DNA of 64,000 bases from Hyphomonadaceae bacterium (GTDB taxonomy: Bacteria > Pseudomonadota > Alphaproteobacteria > Caulobacterales > Aquidulcibacteraceae), in contig JAHDXR010000008.1 in assembly GCA_023384105.1 (NCBI GenBank), positions 34,682 to 98,681 on the forward strand. The letters run 5' to 3'. This document shows, one piece after another, positions 1-8,313 of the stretch. Positions within the stretch are counted from its first letter, which is position 1, and the number at the start of each line of letters is the position of its first letter. The translations under genes were made by a program, and so were the position numbers. The notes under the pieces are model-generated. The model was not told the DNA's origin, did no database searches, and was given only the letters and a program-made list of their open reading frames with translations.

Positions 1-11
1 GGCGGTCCATA
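1..11. repeat. Partial palindromic intergenic repeat (left window edge)
   Basis: The first 11 bases, GGCGGTCCATA, match the outer end of the right arm of the palindromic repeat family seen complete at 39616-39719 and 62549-62627. The rest of the element would lie outside the window. The call rests on a short match and on its intergenic position just downstream of the stop codon of the flagellar-cluster repeat protein. Confidence 0.5.
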
Positions 12-28
12 TTTCGCGCCGCCGCTTG

Positions 29-3000
29 CTAGGCCTCGGGCGGCGTCTGCGGCGCGGCGGGGGGTGCGGCGGCTTGCTGCGCTTCGGCGGTCATGCCGTC
101 GCGGAGGCGCGACAGGAAACGCTCCAGCAGATCGGTGCGCGCGACCGCGCGGGCGACGTCGCGGATCGCGGCGCCTTCGGCGTGCACGCCGGAGGCGACC
201 ACCTCGAACGCATCGGCTTGCGCGGTGTCGGCCATGTCGCCGGCGTATTCGCGGTAGAGCGCGCGGACGCCGTTGTCGTCGCCGGCCAGCGTCAGCGCGA
301 CCGCGGCGCGCAGCACGACGATGCGGGCGTGTTGGTCGAGCGGCTGGGCGCGGCTGCGCGCGGCGAGCACGGCGCGCAGTTCCCGCGCGGCGCGCTCCCA
401 GTCTCGCGCGCGCCAGGCGGCTTCGGCGCGGATGCGCTGGGCCTCTTCGCTGCGGTCGCGCTCGACCAGTTCGAGCGCGGTGTCGAGACGGCCGAGATCG
501 ATCAGCGCGCGCGCTTCGAGGATGCGCCGGTCCGCGAGCAGCGTTTGCGGCATGTTGGGCTGGCGCGTGGTGGTCAGCGTCACCAGCGCCTGATCCGGCT
601 TGTGGTCCAGCAGGTAGATCGCGGCGAGATCGGCCGCCACCTGCGCCCTGCTCAAGCCCTGCAGGCGCTCGTTCACCTGGTGATCGAGCAGCTGCGCGGC
701 CTGCTCCAAGAGGTCGACATGCACCAGCCGGCCCGCGAGCAGGCGCACGATGCGGTCGCCGTTGGGGCCGACCGGCGTCAGATCGCTGAACTCGTAGAAC
801 AGGCCGAGCGCCTGGATCGGTTCGAGCCGGTCCGCCTCGCCGTCGAGGAACAGCCGCTCGAACAAAGTGGCCATGTCGGCGCGCAGCTGGCGCGCGGCGG
901 GATCGGCGGGGAAGCGGTCGGCGGCGATGCGCATGGTGGCGAGCGCTTCGCGCCAGCGGCCGAGTTCGGAATAGACGTCGCCCAGCATGCCGACGACGGC
1001 GAGTTCTGTGGAGTCGCCGCGCCAGCGGAAGCGTAGCGCTTCCAGCGGTTCGATCGCGTCGGCGGCGGCGATCGCGCCGGCGGCGCGGCGAACGCGGATG
1101 CCCTCGACGCTGGCGCGCACCGAGACTTCCTCGTCGGACGACCGCGCCAGTTCGCCGAACATGTTGAGCGCGCCGGCGGAATCGCCGCGCGCGGCGGCGA
1201 TGCGCGCAAGCACCAGCCGCGCCTTGAGGCGAAGCTGCTGTTCCGGCGCCTGGCCGGTCGCGGCGTTGGCGGCGGCTTCGGCGGTGGCGTGATCGTTGAG
1301 TTCGAGCGCCGCTTCCGCGAGCGCCAGCTGGAAGCGCGCGCGCCAGACCGGCGGGTGCTCTTCGAGGCCGGCCATGCCGCGCTCGAACTCCTGGCGCGCC
1401 AGCGCCCAGTCCTTGCGCAGCGTCGCCGCATAGCCGCGCCACAGCGCCGCCGACGGATTGGTGCGCAGCGTGGAGGCGTTCAGGTCCGGCTCGGCGGCGC
1501 CGACGCGGCCCATCATGACGTTCGCGGCCCCGCGCAGCAGCCGGAACTCGGGATTGATCTCGACCAGCTCGCCCTGGCTCACCGCCACCATGCGCAAGGC
1601 GCCGAGCGCTTCGGCGGCGAATTCGTTCTGCAGCAGGAAACGCGCAAGCTCCATGCGCGCTTCGATCGGCCCGCCCTCCTGGCCGCCTTCCATGGCGGCG
1701 CGGCGGGTGAGTTCGTCGATGCGCTCGCGCACCTGGGCGAGCGTCATGCCGGGCTGGGCGGCGATGGCCGGGTCGCCGTTCAGCGCCGCCTCGATCAGCA
1801 CCGCGTTGCGGGTGATGCTCTCCTCTTCGTCGGCGCGCGTCGCCAGCAGGCCGCCGCCGCTGCGGGTGACGATGAGGCTGCCTTCGTTGAAGGCGGCGGT
1901 GACGCCGTCGGCGCGCGGCTCGACCACGGCGCCGTGCGCCGAGGGCAGCACCGCCGCTTCGATGGTGGCGCGGCGCATGTCGACGCCGCGGGCCGGGCCG
2001 CCGATCAGCGCGACGGCGATGCGGTCGCCGATCTCGGGGTCGCCGATCCAGCGCACCGCGCCTTCGCGGCCGAAGCGCACGCGGATCTCGGCGCGCCCGT
2101 CGCTCTCGATCTGACGCATCAGCTCGGCGCGCTCGCCGCCGGTGGCGCGGGCGCCGAGCGTGAAGCTCCAGGTGTTGTCGTGCGCCGAAGCGGAGACGAG
2201 CACGTCCGGCGGCGCCGGGATGCGCACGCCGATGACGCCTTCGCCGCGCACGATCTCGACGTTCTGATGGCGCCGCCCCGCGCGCGAGACGCCGCTGAGA
2301 TCGATAGCGCCGACCGCGTCGAACAGCAGCCAGATCGCCTCGCCGCGGCGGAACGCGGCCGCGCGCGCCGGCGCGGGCCAGGTGACGTCGACGCGGGTTT
2401 CGTCGGCGGCCTCGATCAGCTGGACGCGGCCCGTGCCGCGCACCGGCGGCGCGGCCGGCGCAGGCGCGGCGTCCCGGCCCGCGGCGCGCGCGGCGTCCGT
2501 CGCGGCCTGCACCTCTGGTTCGGGCGCAAGCAGATCGACCACCACGCGGGCGCCGTCGACGAAGTGACGCTGGCGCACGCCGGGATCGAGCGTGAGCTGC
2601 AGCCGCACCGGCGCGCCCGGCGCGCTGACGCGGCGGATCTCGCGCACGAAACGCGGCGGCGAAGCGCGCAGCTCGGCGATGTCGATGTCGGCGGCGCGCG
2701 AGAAGCGCAGATCGAGCCGCCCACCCTGCAAGAGCGGCGTCACCGTGGTGACGTTCTGAAACGCGAAGGCGAGGCGCGTGTACTCTTCCGTGAGCCCGAC
2801 GCTGACCGTGGCCGTGGGCGCCGGGGCGATGCGCTGCCGCTCGGCCTGCCGCGCCGGCGCGGGCGGCGGCGTCTCCGCCGGCGGCGGAGACTGAGCCGGC
2901 GGCGGCGGCTCTTCGTTGGCGGCGATGTCGAGGATCGGCGGCAGCGGCGTCGCGCCGCGCAGGGCGGCCTCCTCGCCGCCGCTGTCGGACGCGGGCGCAG

Positions 3001-3109
3001 CCGGCTGCGTCTCCGCCGGCGGCGTGAGCTGCATCGGCTGACCGGTCGCGGACGGCGTCGCCATCAACGCCGCCGTGGCGATCGCCAGGGGAGAGCGCAA
3101 GGATTTCAT
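29..3109 (-). CDS. Secreted tetratricopeptide-type repeat protein of the fliLM operon
   Basis: About 1,026 aa. The start at 3109 is chosen because it opens a clear signal peptide (MKSLRSPLAIATAALMATPS followed by ATGQ); the open frame extends further upstream only through the neighbouring genes. After export comes a Pro/Ala-rich stretch (about residues 25-95) and a beta-rich region (about 95-180, around VSVGLTEEYTRLAFAF) resembling AMIN-type envelope-binding segments. A second similar beta region follows, then a long alpha-helical C-terminal half (about 480-1000) with TPR-like helix pairs rich in A/L/R/E. It is the last gene of the minus-strand run fliL-fliM-DUF6468-MotE-like, 53 bp after the MotE-like gene. 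That context and the exported topology suggest a periplasmic or envelope role connected with the flagellar motor; this is inference. No enzymatic motif was recognised. Confidence 0.75.
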   Translation of the reverse strand: MKSLRSPLAIATAALMATPSATGQPMQLTPPAETQPAAPASDSGGEEAALRGATPLPPILDIAANEEPPPPAQSPPPAETPPPAPARQAERQRIAPAPTATVSVGLTEEYTRLAFAFQNVTTVTPLLQGGRLDLRFSRAADIDIAELRASPPRFVREIRRVSAPGAPVRLQLTLDPGVRQRHFVDGARVVVDLLAPEPEVQAATDAARAAGRDAAPAPAAPPVRGTGRVQLIEAADETRVDVTWPAPARAAAFRRGEAIWLLFDAVGAIDLSGVSRAGRRHQNVEIVRGEGVIGVRIPAPPDVLVSASAHDNTWSFTLGARATGGERAELMRQIESDGRAEIRVRFGREGAVRWIGDPEIGDRIAVALIGGPARGVDMRRATIEAAVLPSAHGAVVEPRADGVTAAFNEGSLIVTRSGGGLLATRADEEESITRNAVLIEAALNGDPAIAAQPGMTLAQVRERIDELTRRAAMEGGQEGGPIEARMELARFLLQNEFAAEALGALRMVAVSQGELVEINPEFRLLRGAANVMMGRVGAAEPDLNASTLRTNPSAALWRGYAATLRKDWALARQEFERGMAGLEEHPPVWRARFQLALAEAALELNDHATAEAAANAATGQAPEQQLRLKARLVLARIAAARGDSAGALNMFGELARSSDEEVSVRASVEGIRVRRAAGAIAAADAIEPLEALRFRWRGDSTELAVVGMLGDVYSELGRWREALATMRIAADRFPADPAARQLRADMATLFERLFLDGEADRLEPIQALGLFYEFSDLTPVGPNGDRIVRLLAGRLVHVDLLEQAAQLLDHQVNERLQGLSRAQVAADLAAIYLLDHKPDQALVTLTTTRQPNMPQTLLADRRILEARALIDLGRLDTALELVERDRSEEAQRIRAEAAWRARDWERAARELRAVLAARSRAQPLDQHARIVVLRAAVALTLAGDDNGVRALYREYAGDMADTAQADAFEVVASGVHAEGAAIRDVARAVARTDLLERFLSRLRDGMTAEAQQAAAPPAAPQTPPEA

Positions 3110-3162
3110 CGTCAGCTGCGCGTGCTCTCCAAATCTTCGTTGCGGAGCGGTTAAGCGCGGGT

Positions 3163-3894
3163 TTAGCGGGCGCCCTGAGCCGGCGCGGTCCCTGCTCCGC
3201 GCGCGCGCGCGAGCAGATCGTCGCCGCCGGTCGGCGGGCGGGCGCGGTCGGCCAGCATCTCGGTGAGTTCGCGCGCGCGCGCAGGCTCCATCCGGCCCAT
3301 CACCTCGGCCAGATTCGCCTGGCGCATCCGGCTCGCCACCTGCACCAGCACCTCGTCGTCGAGGCCGTTGAACACTTCGGCCGCATCCTTCGAGCGCATG
3401 CGCTGATAGACGTCGACCAGGCTGGCGAGGCGGGTCTCCTGCGCCTCGTCGAGCCGGCCCAGCAGATCGTTCACATGGGTTTCGAGCTGGCGCAGTTCGG
3501 CCAGGCGCTCGTTCAGCCGGCGTTCGGCGGCGAGCATCAGCTCGTCTTGGGTCTGGTACTGCTCGGCGCGGCTGTCGAGCGCGGCGCGGCGCGCGGACAG
3601 CGCCTGCAGCACCTGAACCTCGGCGGCGCTCAAGCCGGCCATGTCCGCCAGCGTCGGCGGCGCGCACTGGGCGGCGGCGGGCGCGGCGCTCGGCTCGGTC
3701 TGCGCATCGGCGGCGGGCGCGGGCGCGGCGTGCTCGTTGTTGGTCGCGGTCTCGGCGACGGCTTCGACCATCGACACGGCCTTCAGGCCGAGCACGACGG
3801 CAAGCGTCGCCATCGCCGCGGGCATCAGGCGCACGCCGGCGCCGGCCTTCGCTTTCGCCGCCCGCGGCGTGCGCTTGAGCAGATGCTTCAGCAT
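3163..3894 (-). CDS. MotE-like flagellar protein (MgtE intracellular N-type domain)
   Basis: 243 aa. One N-terminal transmembrane or signal-anchor segment (about residues 22-45, MPAAMATLAVVLGLKAV), an Ala/Pro linker, a coiled coil (about 85-155, ending ETHVNDLLGRLDEAQETRLA), then an MgtE_N-like helical domain with the family pattern VYQRMRSKDAAEVFNGLDDEVLVQVASRM. In rhizobia MotE is a periplasmic chaperone for the motility protein MotC, and proteins of this layout sit beside fliM in many alphaproteobacteria. The start ATG at 3894 overlaps the stop of the upstream DUF6468 gene by one base, so the two are translationally linked. The link to the motor is from family and operon context, not shown directly. 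Confidence 0.8.
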   Translation of the reverse strand: MLKHLLKRTPRAAKAKAGAGVRLMPAAMATLAVVLGLKAVSMVEAVAETATNNEHAAPAPAADAQTEPSAAPAAAQCAPPTLADMAGLSAAEVQVLQALSARRAALDSRAEQYQTQDELMLAAERRLNERLAELRQLETHVNDLLGRLDEAQETRLASLVDVYQRMRSKDAAEVFNGLDDEVLVQVASRMRQANLAEVMGRMEPARARELTEMLADRARPPTGGDDLLARARGAGTAPAQGAR

Positions 3895-4214
3895 CAGATC
3901 CGTCCGCGGACGGCGCCGAGATCGGCGCTGGTGCGCACCCGGCCGACGCCCAGCCCCAGCCGGTCGGCGGCGGCGCGGGCGTCGTTGATGCGCGACTGCA
4001 GATCGCGCCCGGCATCGCTCGCGGCGCCGCGCAGCGCGCGCACGGCGGCTTCGGCCTGCGCCGTCGCCTGCGCCAGTTCGGCGGCGGCCTTCAGCGCGCC
4101 GTCCTGGCCCGAGCGCAGCGCCGACAGCTTCTTGTCGAGGCGCCAGAAGTAGAACAGGCACGCGGCCAGCATCAAAGCGAGCACCACTTCGATGACGAGC
4201 GTGATCGGGCTCAT
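3894..4214 (-). CDS. DUF6468-type flagellar-cluster membrane protein
   Basis: 106 aa: an N-terminal transmembrane helix (ITLVIEVVLALMLAACLFYF, residues 4-23) followed by a cytoplasmic coiled-coil region with heptad-like Ala/Leu/Arg spacing. It matches the small single-pass proteins (DUF6468) found between fliM and motE-like genes in alphaproteobacteria. Its ATG at 4214 overlaps the fliM stop by four bases (ATGA arrangement), and its stop overlaps the next start, so it is embedded in a tightly coupled operon. No molecular function is known to me. Confidence 0.75.
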   Translation of the reverse strand: MSPITLVIEVVLALMLAACLFYFWRLDKKLSALRSGQDGALKAAAELAQATAQAEAAVRALRGAASDAGRDLQSRINDARAAADRLGLGVGRVRTSADLGAVRGRI

Positions 4215-5287
4215 GCGCGGTCTCCAAGTCTCATAACGGCTTGCTGTGTCGCCGGCGCGATCGGCCGATCGACGCGCACCGCGAGTGAATGGCCCATGCG
4301 GCCGACCTTGCCTTCGCTGAGTTCGACCGCGCCGCACTTCAGCATCACCGGCGCATCGGGCGGCGCATCGAGCATCAGCGTGTCGCCGACCTTCAGGTCG
4401 AGCACGCGCTTCAGCGGCTCCATGTGCTCGTCGAGCACGGCGCGCACTTCGAGCCTGGTGGCCCAAAGTTCGCTGGCGAGGTGGCCTTCCCAGATATTGT
4501 CGCGGCCGAACTTCTCGCCCATGAACTGCTGCAGCAGCATCTTGCGGATCGGCTCGAGCGTCGCATAGGGCAGCAGCAGTTCGAGCCGGCCGCCGCGGTC
4601 TTCCATGTCGACGCGCAGCTTGACGATGATCGCCGCGTTGGGCGGGCGCGCGATGGCGGCGAAGCGCGGGTTGGTTTCGATGCGGTCGAGCTTGAACTCG
4701 ACGTCGGTCAGCGGCGCGAACGCCTGGCGCGCGTCCTGCAGCACCACCTCGATCATGCGCGTGACCAGCATGCGCTCGATGGTGGTGTAGGGCCGCCCCT
4801 CCACCCGCGTCGCCGGCGCGCCGCGACGCCCGCCCAGCAGCACGTCGACGACCGAATAGATCAGGCTGGAATCGACGGTGACCAGGCCGAAATTGTCGAG
4901 CTGCTCGGCGCGGAACACGGCGATGATGGCCGGCAGCGGGATCGAGTTCAGATAATCGCCGAAGCGGACCGAGGTGATCTGGTCGAGGCTGACTTCCACG
5001 TTGTCGGAGGTGAAATTGCGCAGGCTGGTCGTCATCAGCCGCACCAGGCGGTCGAAGACGATTTCGAGCATCGGCAGGCGCTCGTAGGAGACGAGCGTCG
5101 AATTGATGATGGCGCGGACGCCGGTCTTGCCGTCGTTGTCGTCCTCGGCGAGGCCGAAACCGAGCAGGCTGTCGATCTCGTCCTGATTGAGGATGCGCTC
5201 GGCCGGCTGTTCGCCGAGCGCGCCGTCGGCCGCGCCCGGCGCGTCGGCCGACCACTCCTCCGCCTTGGCTGCCGGATCAGCGCTCAT
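4211..5287 (-). CDS. fliM: Flagellar motor switch protein FliM
   Basis: 358 aa, the usual FliM length. The N-terminus carries the CheY-binding EIDSLL peptide (ILNQDEIDSLLGF, about residues 35-47). The middle CheC-like domain follows (MLEIVFDRLVRLMTTSLRNF), and the C-terminal SpoA/FliN-like domain is around LDLKVGDTLMLDAPPDAPVML. FliM sits in the cytoplasmic C-ring and switches rotation when phospho-CheY binds. It begins 3 bp after the fliL stop and overlaps the next gene by 4 bp. Confidence 0.97.
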   Translation of the reverse strand: MSADPAAKAEEWSADAPGAADGALGEQPAERILNQDEIDSLLGFGLAEDDNDGKTGVRAIINSTLVSYERLPMLEIVFDRLVRLMTTSLRNFTSDNVEVSLDQITSVRFGDYLNSIPLPAIIAVFRAEQLDNFGLVTVDSSLIYSVVDVLLGGRRGAPATRVEGRPYTTIERMLVTRMIEVVLQDARQAFAPLTDVEFKLDRIETNPRFAAIARPPNAAIIVKLRVDMEDRGGRLELLLPYATLEPIRKMLLQQFMGEKFGRDNIWEGHLASELWATRLEVRAVLDEHMEPLKRVLDLKVGDTLMLDAPPDAPVMLKCGAVELSEGKVGRMGHSLAVRVDRPIAPATQQAVMRLGDRA

Positions 5288-5290
5288 CGG

Positions 5291-5917
5291 CTATTGCACC
5301 AGCATTTCTTCGATCAGCACCGCGTTGACCTGCAGCGGCGCGATGACGAGGTTCACCCGCCGGAGCAGTTCGAGCCGCAACCGGTAGGCGCCCGCGGAGC
5401 CGGCGAGATCGTCGGTGCGCAGCTCGCGCAGGAAGCCGTTGAACTGATCGCTGATGCGCGGGATGTCCTCGCCCAGCGCGACGACGGTTTCGTCGTTCGG
5501 CGCTTCCAGCGTGAGCTTGAGCTTCAGGTAGGCCGGGCGCCCGTCGGGGCCGACAATGTTCACCAGCATTTCCGGAAGCGCGATGAAGGCGACGCCTTCG
5601 CCATAGGTGATGGTGGTTCCGTTCGGCCCCGGAACGGGTTCGCCCGTAGCCGCGCCGTGGCCGCCTTTCTGCCTGGCGTGGCGGGCGCCGCTCTCGGCCT
5701 GGGCGTGCTGTTCGCCGCCGCCGCTGAACAGCAGCATGTACGCCGCCGCGCCGCCGCCGCCGAGGATCAACACGGCGGGCAGGATAATGAAGAGCACGAG
5801 CTTCTTGCCCGACAGCTTCTTCCCGGAAGGCGCTTCGCCCTCGGCGCCGTCCGGCGCCGGCGCGCCCTCGGCTTCCGACGCCGCCTCGTCCTTATTCTTC
5901 TTGCCTTTGCCGAACAT
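5291..5917 (-). CDS. fliL: Flagellar basal body-associated protein FliL
   Basis: 208 aa from the ATG at 5917 (MFGKGKKNKDEAAS). A charged cytoplasmic N-terminus is followed by one transmembrane helix (about residues 36-62, LVLFIILPAVLILGGGGAAA) and a periplasmic FliL domain (ALPEMLVNIVGPDGRPAYLKLKLTLE) ending in the characteristic hydrophobic C-terminus (VNAVLIEEMLVQ). FliL is an inner-membrane protein that supports stator function. It is the first gene of the minus-strand flagellar operon. A longer start at 6031 is possible but adds a region that overlaps the flgF promoter and looks non-coding. Confidence 0.95.
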   Translation of the reverse strand: MFGKGKKNKDEAASEAEGAPAPDGAEGEAPSGKKLSGKKLVLFIILPAVLILGGGGAAAYMLLFSGGGEQHAQAESGARHARQKGGHGAATGEPVPGPNGTTITYGEGVAFIALPEMLVNIVGPDGRPAYLKLKLTLEAPNDETVVALGEDIPRISDQFNGFLRELRTDDLAGSAGAYRLRLELLRRVNLVIAPLQVNAVLIEEMLVQ

Positions 5918-6073
5918 GGAATCGCCCACGCATTGACCGCCCTCCTTGGTGCGCAAGATGTGGTTAAGGATTGGTAGCAACCCGGCAAAACTTGCCTGCC
6001 AAAGGCAGAAACCGCCCACTGCGTTCACCATGCCGCGGCGGCGCGGGTCTTGAAAATCAAGCGATTAAGCATG

Positions 6074-6089
6074 TGGCACGGGGCTTGCG
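6074..6089 (+). promoter_or_regulatory. Sigma-54 (RpoN) promoter of flgF operon
   Basis: The sequence TGGCACGGGGCTTGCG matches the sigma-54 consensus TGGCACG-N4-TTGC, with GG at 6075-6076 and GC at 6087-6088 spaced by exactly 10 bases. It reads towards flgF, whose ATG is at 6102. In Caulobacter relatives the flgF operon is a class III gene set driven by sigma-54 with FlbD. The predicted transcription start, about 12 bases after the GC, falls at ~6100, leaving almost no leader. Confidence 0.88.
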
Positions 6090-6101
6090 TGGTTAACGGC
6101 G

Positions 6102-6830
6102 ATGGATAACGCCCTCATGCTCGGCCTGCAGTCGCAACGCGTGCTGCAACGGCGCATGGACATTGCCGCCAACAATCTGGCCAACGTCGCCACCACCGGC
6201 TTCAAGGCCGACGGCATGTTGCTGGAGGAAGCGGACCGCACCGACGCGCACGCGGAAGACGATCCGCGCAACATCCGCTTCGTGCGCGACATCGGCGTCA
6301 TGCACAACATGGAGCAAGGGCCGATCGCGATGACGGGCAACACGCTCGACCTCGCGCTCGAAGGCGAAGGCTTCTTCATGGTCGAGGGTCCGGGGGGACG
6401 GACCATGTACACGCGCGACGGCGCGTTCCGTCTAACGGGCGAAGGACGGCTCGTAACCAGCGATGGCTACGCCGTGCTGAGCTCCGGGGGGGCGCCGATC
6501 GTGATCGATCCGCAGGGGGAAGCTCCTGTGGTCGGCCGCGACGGCGCAATTCGCGTGGCCGGCGTCGAAGCCGGCCGCATCGGCGTGGCCAGCTTCGCCG
6601 CGCCGGGCGCGCTCGCAAAGGTCGGGGACAACCTTTGGGACGCGCAAGGCCAAGCGGCGGGTGAGTTTCAAGGCGTCGTGCTGCAAGGCGCGCTCGAAGG
6701 GTCGAACGTCCGGCCCGTCCTTGAACTCACCCGTCTCATTGAAATCTCGCGCGCTTACCAGTCAGCGGCCAAGATCGTTTCGAACGCCGATGACCTGCGC
6801 CAGCGCGCGATCGAGCGGCTGGGCCGGTGA
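6102..6830 (+). CDS. flgF: Flagellar proximal rod protein FlgF
   Basis: 242 aa. It has the N-terminal rod/hook signature (RRMDIAANNLANVATTGFKAD), the central region with GEGFFMVEGPGG, and the C-terminal helix (LTRLIEISRAYQSAAKIV) shared by axial proteins. The start MDNALMLGLQ fits the family N-terminus (MDNA...GL). FlgF forms part of the proximal rod through the periplasm. It is the first gene of flgF-flgG-flgA-flgH and starts only ~2 bases after the predicted sigma-54 transcription start, with no clear ribosome binding site. Confidence 0.95.
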   Translation: MDNALMLGLQSQRVLQRRMDIAANNLANVATTGFKADGMLLEEADRTDAHAEDDPRNIRFVRDIGVMHNMEQGPIAMTGNTLDLALEGEGFFMVEGPGGRTMYTRDGAFRLTGEGRLVTSDGYAVLSSGGAPIVIDPQGEAPVVGRDGAIRVAGVEAGRIGVASFAAPGALAKVGDNLWDAQGQAAGEFQGVVLQGALEGSNVRPVLELTRLIEISRAYQSAAKIVSNADDLRQRAIERLGR

Positions 6831-6831
6831 T

Positions 6832-6859
6832 GCGAATGGCGAATAGCGAATGGCGAATG
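6832..6859. repeat. Four tandem GCGAATR heptamers with downstream inverted copy
   Basis: Four consecutive 7-bp units, GCGAATG, GCGAATA, GCGAATG, GCGAATG, lie immediately after the flgF stop. The same core in opposite orientation (CGCCATTCGCT at 6940-6950) lies just before the flgG ribosome binding site, so the flgF-flgG spacer could fold into a long imperfect hairpin. Function unknown; a processing or attenuation element is possible. Confidence 0.7.
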
Positions 6860-6962
6860 GGGACATTTGCACCGCGTGCGTGCGGCGCGTCTCCCCGCTC
6901 CCCATTCTCTCCGCGCCGCTCAATTCGCCGCTCGCCGATCGCCATTCGCTAGGAGTCCCCTC

Positions 6963-7748
6963 ATGCGCGCACTGAATATCGCCGCGAGCGGCATGCAAGC
7001 TCAGCAGCTGAACGTCGACGTCATCTCGCACAACATCGCGAACATGAACACGACGGCCTACAAGCGCCAGCGCGCGGAATTCCAGGACATGCTCTACCAG
7101 AACCTGGAGCGGCCCGGCTCGACCTCGTCGGCGTCCGGCTCGATCCTGCCGCTGGGCATTCAGCTCGGCGTCGGCGTGCGCGCCGACGCGGTGGGCCGCA
7201 TCACCGAGCAGGGCGGCATCAACTCCACGCTCAATCCCTACGACATGGCCATCAACGGGCGCGGCTTCTTCCAGATCACCCTGCCCTCCGGCCAGACCGC
7301 CTACACGCGCGCCGGCAACATGGCGGTGAACGCGGACGGCAACGTCGTCACCGCGGACGGCTATCTGCTGGAGCCGGCCATCGCGGTGCCGAACGAAGCG
7401 GTCGGCGTGCAGATCACGCGCGACGGCATCGTCGAAGTGACGCTCGCCGGCCAGGTCGAACCGCAGCAGATCGGCCAGATCGAGATCGCCACCTTCATCA
7501 ATCCGGCGGGCCTCGAAGCCATCGGCGACAACCTCTATCTGGAGACGCCGGCGTCCGGCGCGGCCAATGTCGGCCAGCCCGGCCAACCCGGCTTCGGCAC
7601 GCTGATGCAGGGCTTCCTCGAACTCTCCAACGTCAATGCGGTGGAGGAGATTTCGGCGCTGATCGTGGCGCAGCGCGCCTACGAGATGAACGCGCGCGTC
7701 ATCACCGCCGCCGACGAGATGCTGCAATCCACCACGCAGCTGCGCTGA
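6963..7748 (+). CDS. flgG: Flagellar distal rod protein FlgG
   Basis: 261 aa, the usual FlgG length. The start at 6963 is preceded by AGGAG (6951-6955) and gives the conserved N-terminus MRALNIAASGMQAQQ followed by VISHNIANMNTTAYKR. The C-terminus has the axial-protein motif (ELSNVNAVEEISALIVAQRAYE) and ends TQLR. FlgG forms the distal rod crossing the outer periplasm. It lies 132 bp after flgF with a repeat-rich spacer, and 14 bp before flgA. Confidence 0.97.
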   Translation: MRALNIAASGMQAQQLNVDVISHNIANMNTTAYKRQRAEFQDMLYQNLERPGSTSSASGSILPLGIQLGVGVRADAVGRITEQGGINSTLNPYDMAINGRGFFQITLPSGQTAYTRAGNMAVNADGNVVTADGYLLEPAIAVPNEAVGVQITRDGIVEVTLAGQVEPQQIGQIEIATFINPAGLEAIGDNLYLETPASGAANVGQPGQPGFGTLMQGFLELSNVNAVEEISALIVAQRAYEMNARVITAADEMLQSTTQLR

Positions 7749-7762
7749 GGGAGGGCCGACGC

Positions 7763-8299
7763 ATGCTTCGCTGGTTCTGTCTCGCCGCCTGCGGCTTCTT
7801 CCTGTTCGCCGCCTCGTTCGCGCATGCGCAGACCGTCACGCTGCGCCCGCGCATCGAAGCGAACGGGCCGGCCGTCACCATGGGCGACGTGTTCGACGGC
7901 GCGCCCGCCGAGGTGGCCGGACGCGCGATCGCCCCTTCCCCGCCCGCCGGGCAGCTGACGAGCATTTCCATGCCCGTGCTCGCCGCAGCCGCTTCGGCGG
8001 CGGGGTTGAACTTTGCGCCGCCCGCCGGCGTGAGCAGCGTCAATGTCGTGCGCCCCGGCGGCGCGCGCGCGACGCTGCCGGCGTCGTCGAACGGCGGGCG
8101 CGCCGCCGCCGACGCCGCGGTGCGGCGCGGCGAGAGCGTGACGCTCGTGTACCAGGCGCCGGGCCTGTCGCTGACCATGCGCGCGCGCGCGCTGGAGGAC
8201 GCCGCCGTGGGCGAGAGCGTGCGCCTGCTCAACACTTCGTCCAACCGCACCGTCGATGCGGTCGTCACCGGTCCGGGCGCTGCGCGCGCTAATCCATGA
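7763..8299 (+). CDS. flgA: Flagellar P-ring assembly chaperone FlgA
   Basis: 178 aa with a signal peptide (MLRWFCLAACGFFLFAASFAHAQ) and a periplasmic region ending in the FlgA C-terminal domain (RRGESVTLVYQAPGLSLTMR, then GESVRLLNTSSNRTVDAVV). It has a GAGGGAGG ribosome binding site (7747-7754). FlgA helps FlgI form the P ring around the rod. The protein is shorter than common FlgA proteins (about 220 aa or more), mainly in the N-terminal SAF-like part. Position between flgG and flgH supports the call. Confidence 0.9.
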   Translation: MLRWFCLAACGFFLFAASFAHAQTVTLRPRIEANGPAVTMGDVFDGAPAEVAGRAIAPSPPAGQLTSISMPVLAAAASAAGLNFAPPAGVSSVNVVRPGGARATLPASSNGGRAAADAAVRRGESVTLVYQAPGLSLTMRARALEDAAVGESVRLLNTSSNRTVDAVVTGPGAARANP

Positions 8300-8313
8300 T
8301 CCAGGAGCATCCC

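Noticed and set aside
1289-3154. Long plus-strand reading frame opposite the exported repeat protein
   Set aside because: It is antisense to a gene with a clear signal peptide and domain pattern. Its translation is a low-complexity Arg/Ala/Gly/His mix typical of GC-rich shadow frames.
4289-5977. 562-codon plus-strand frame opposite fliM and fliL
   Set aside because: Both fliM and fliL are unmistakable on the other strand; the frame has no recognisable motif or ribosome binding site.
5961-5982. TTAA with a TAGC seven bases away upstream of fliL, considered as CtrA box
   Set aside because: Only one half-site matches; the second is too degenerate to support a call.
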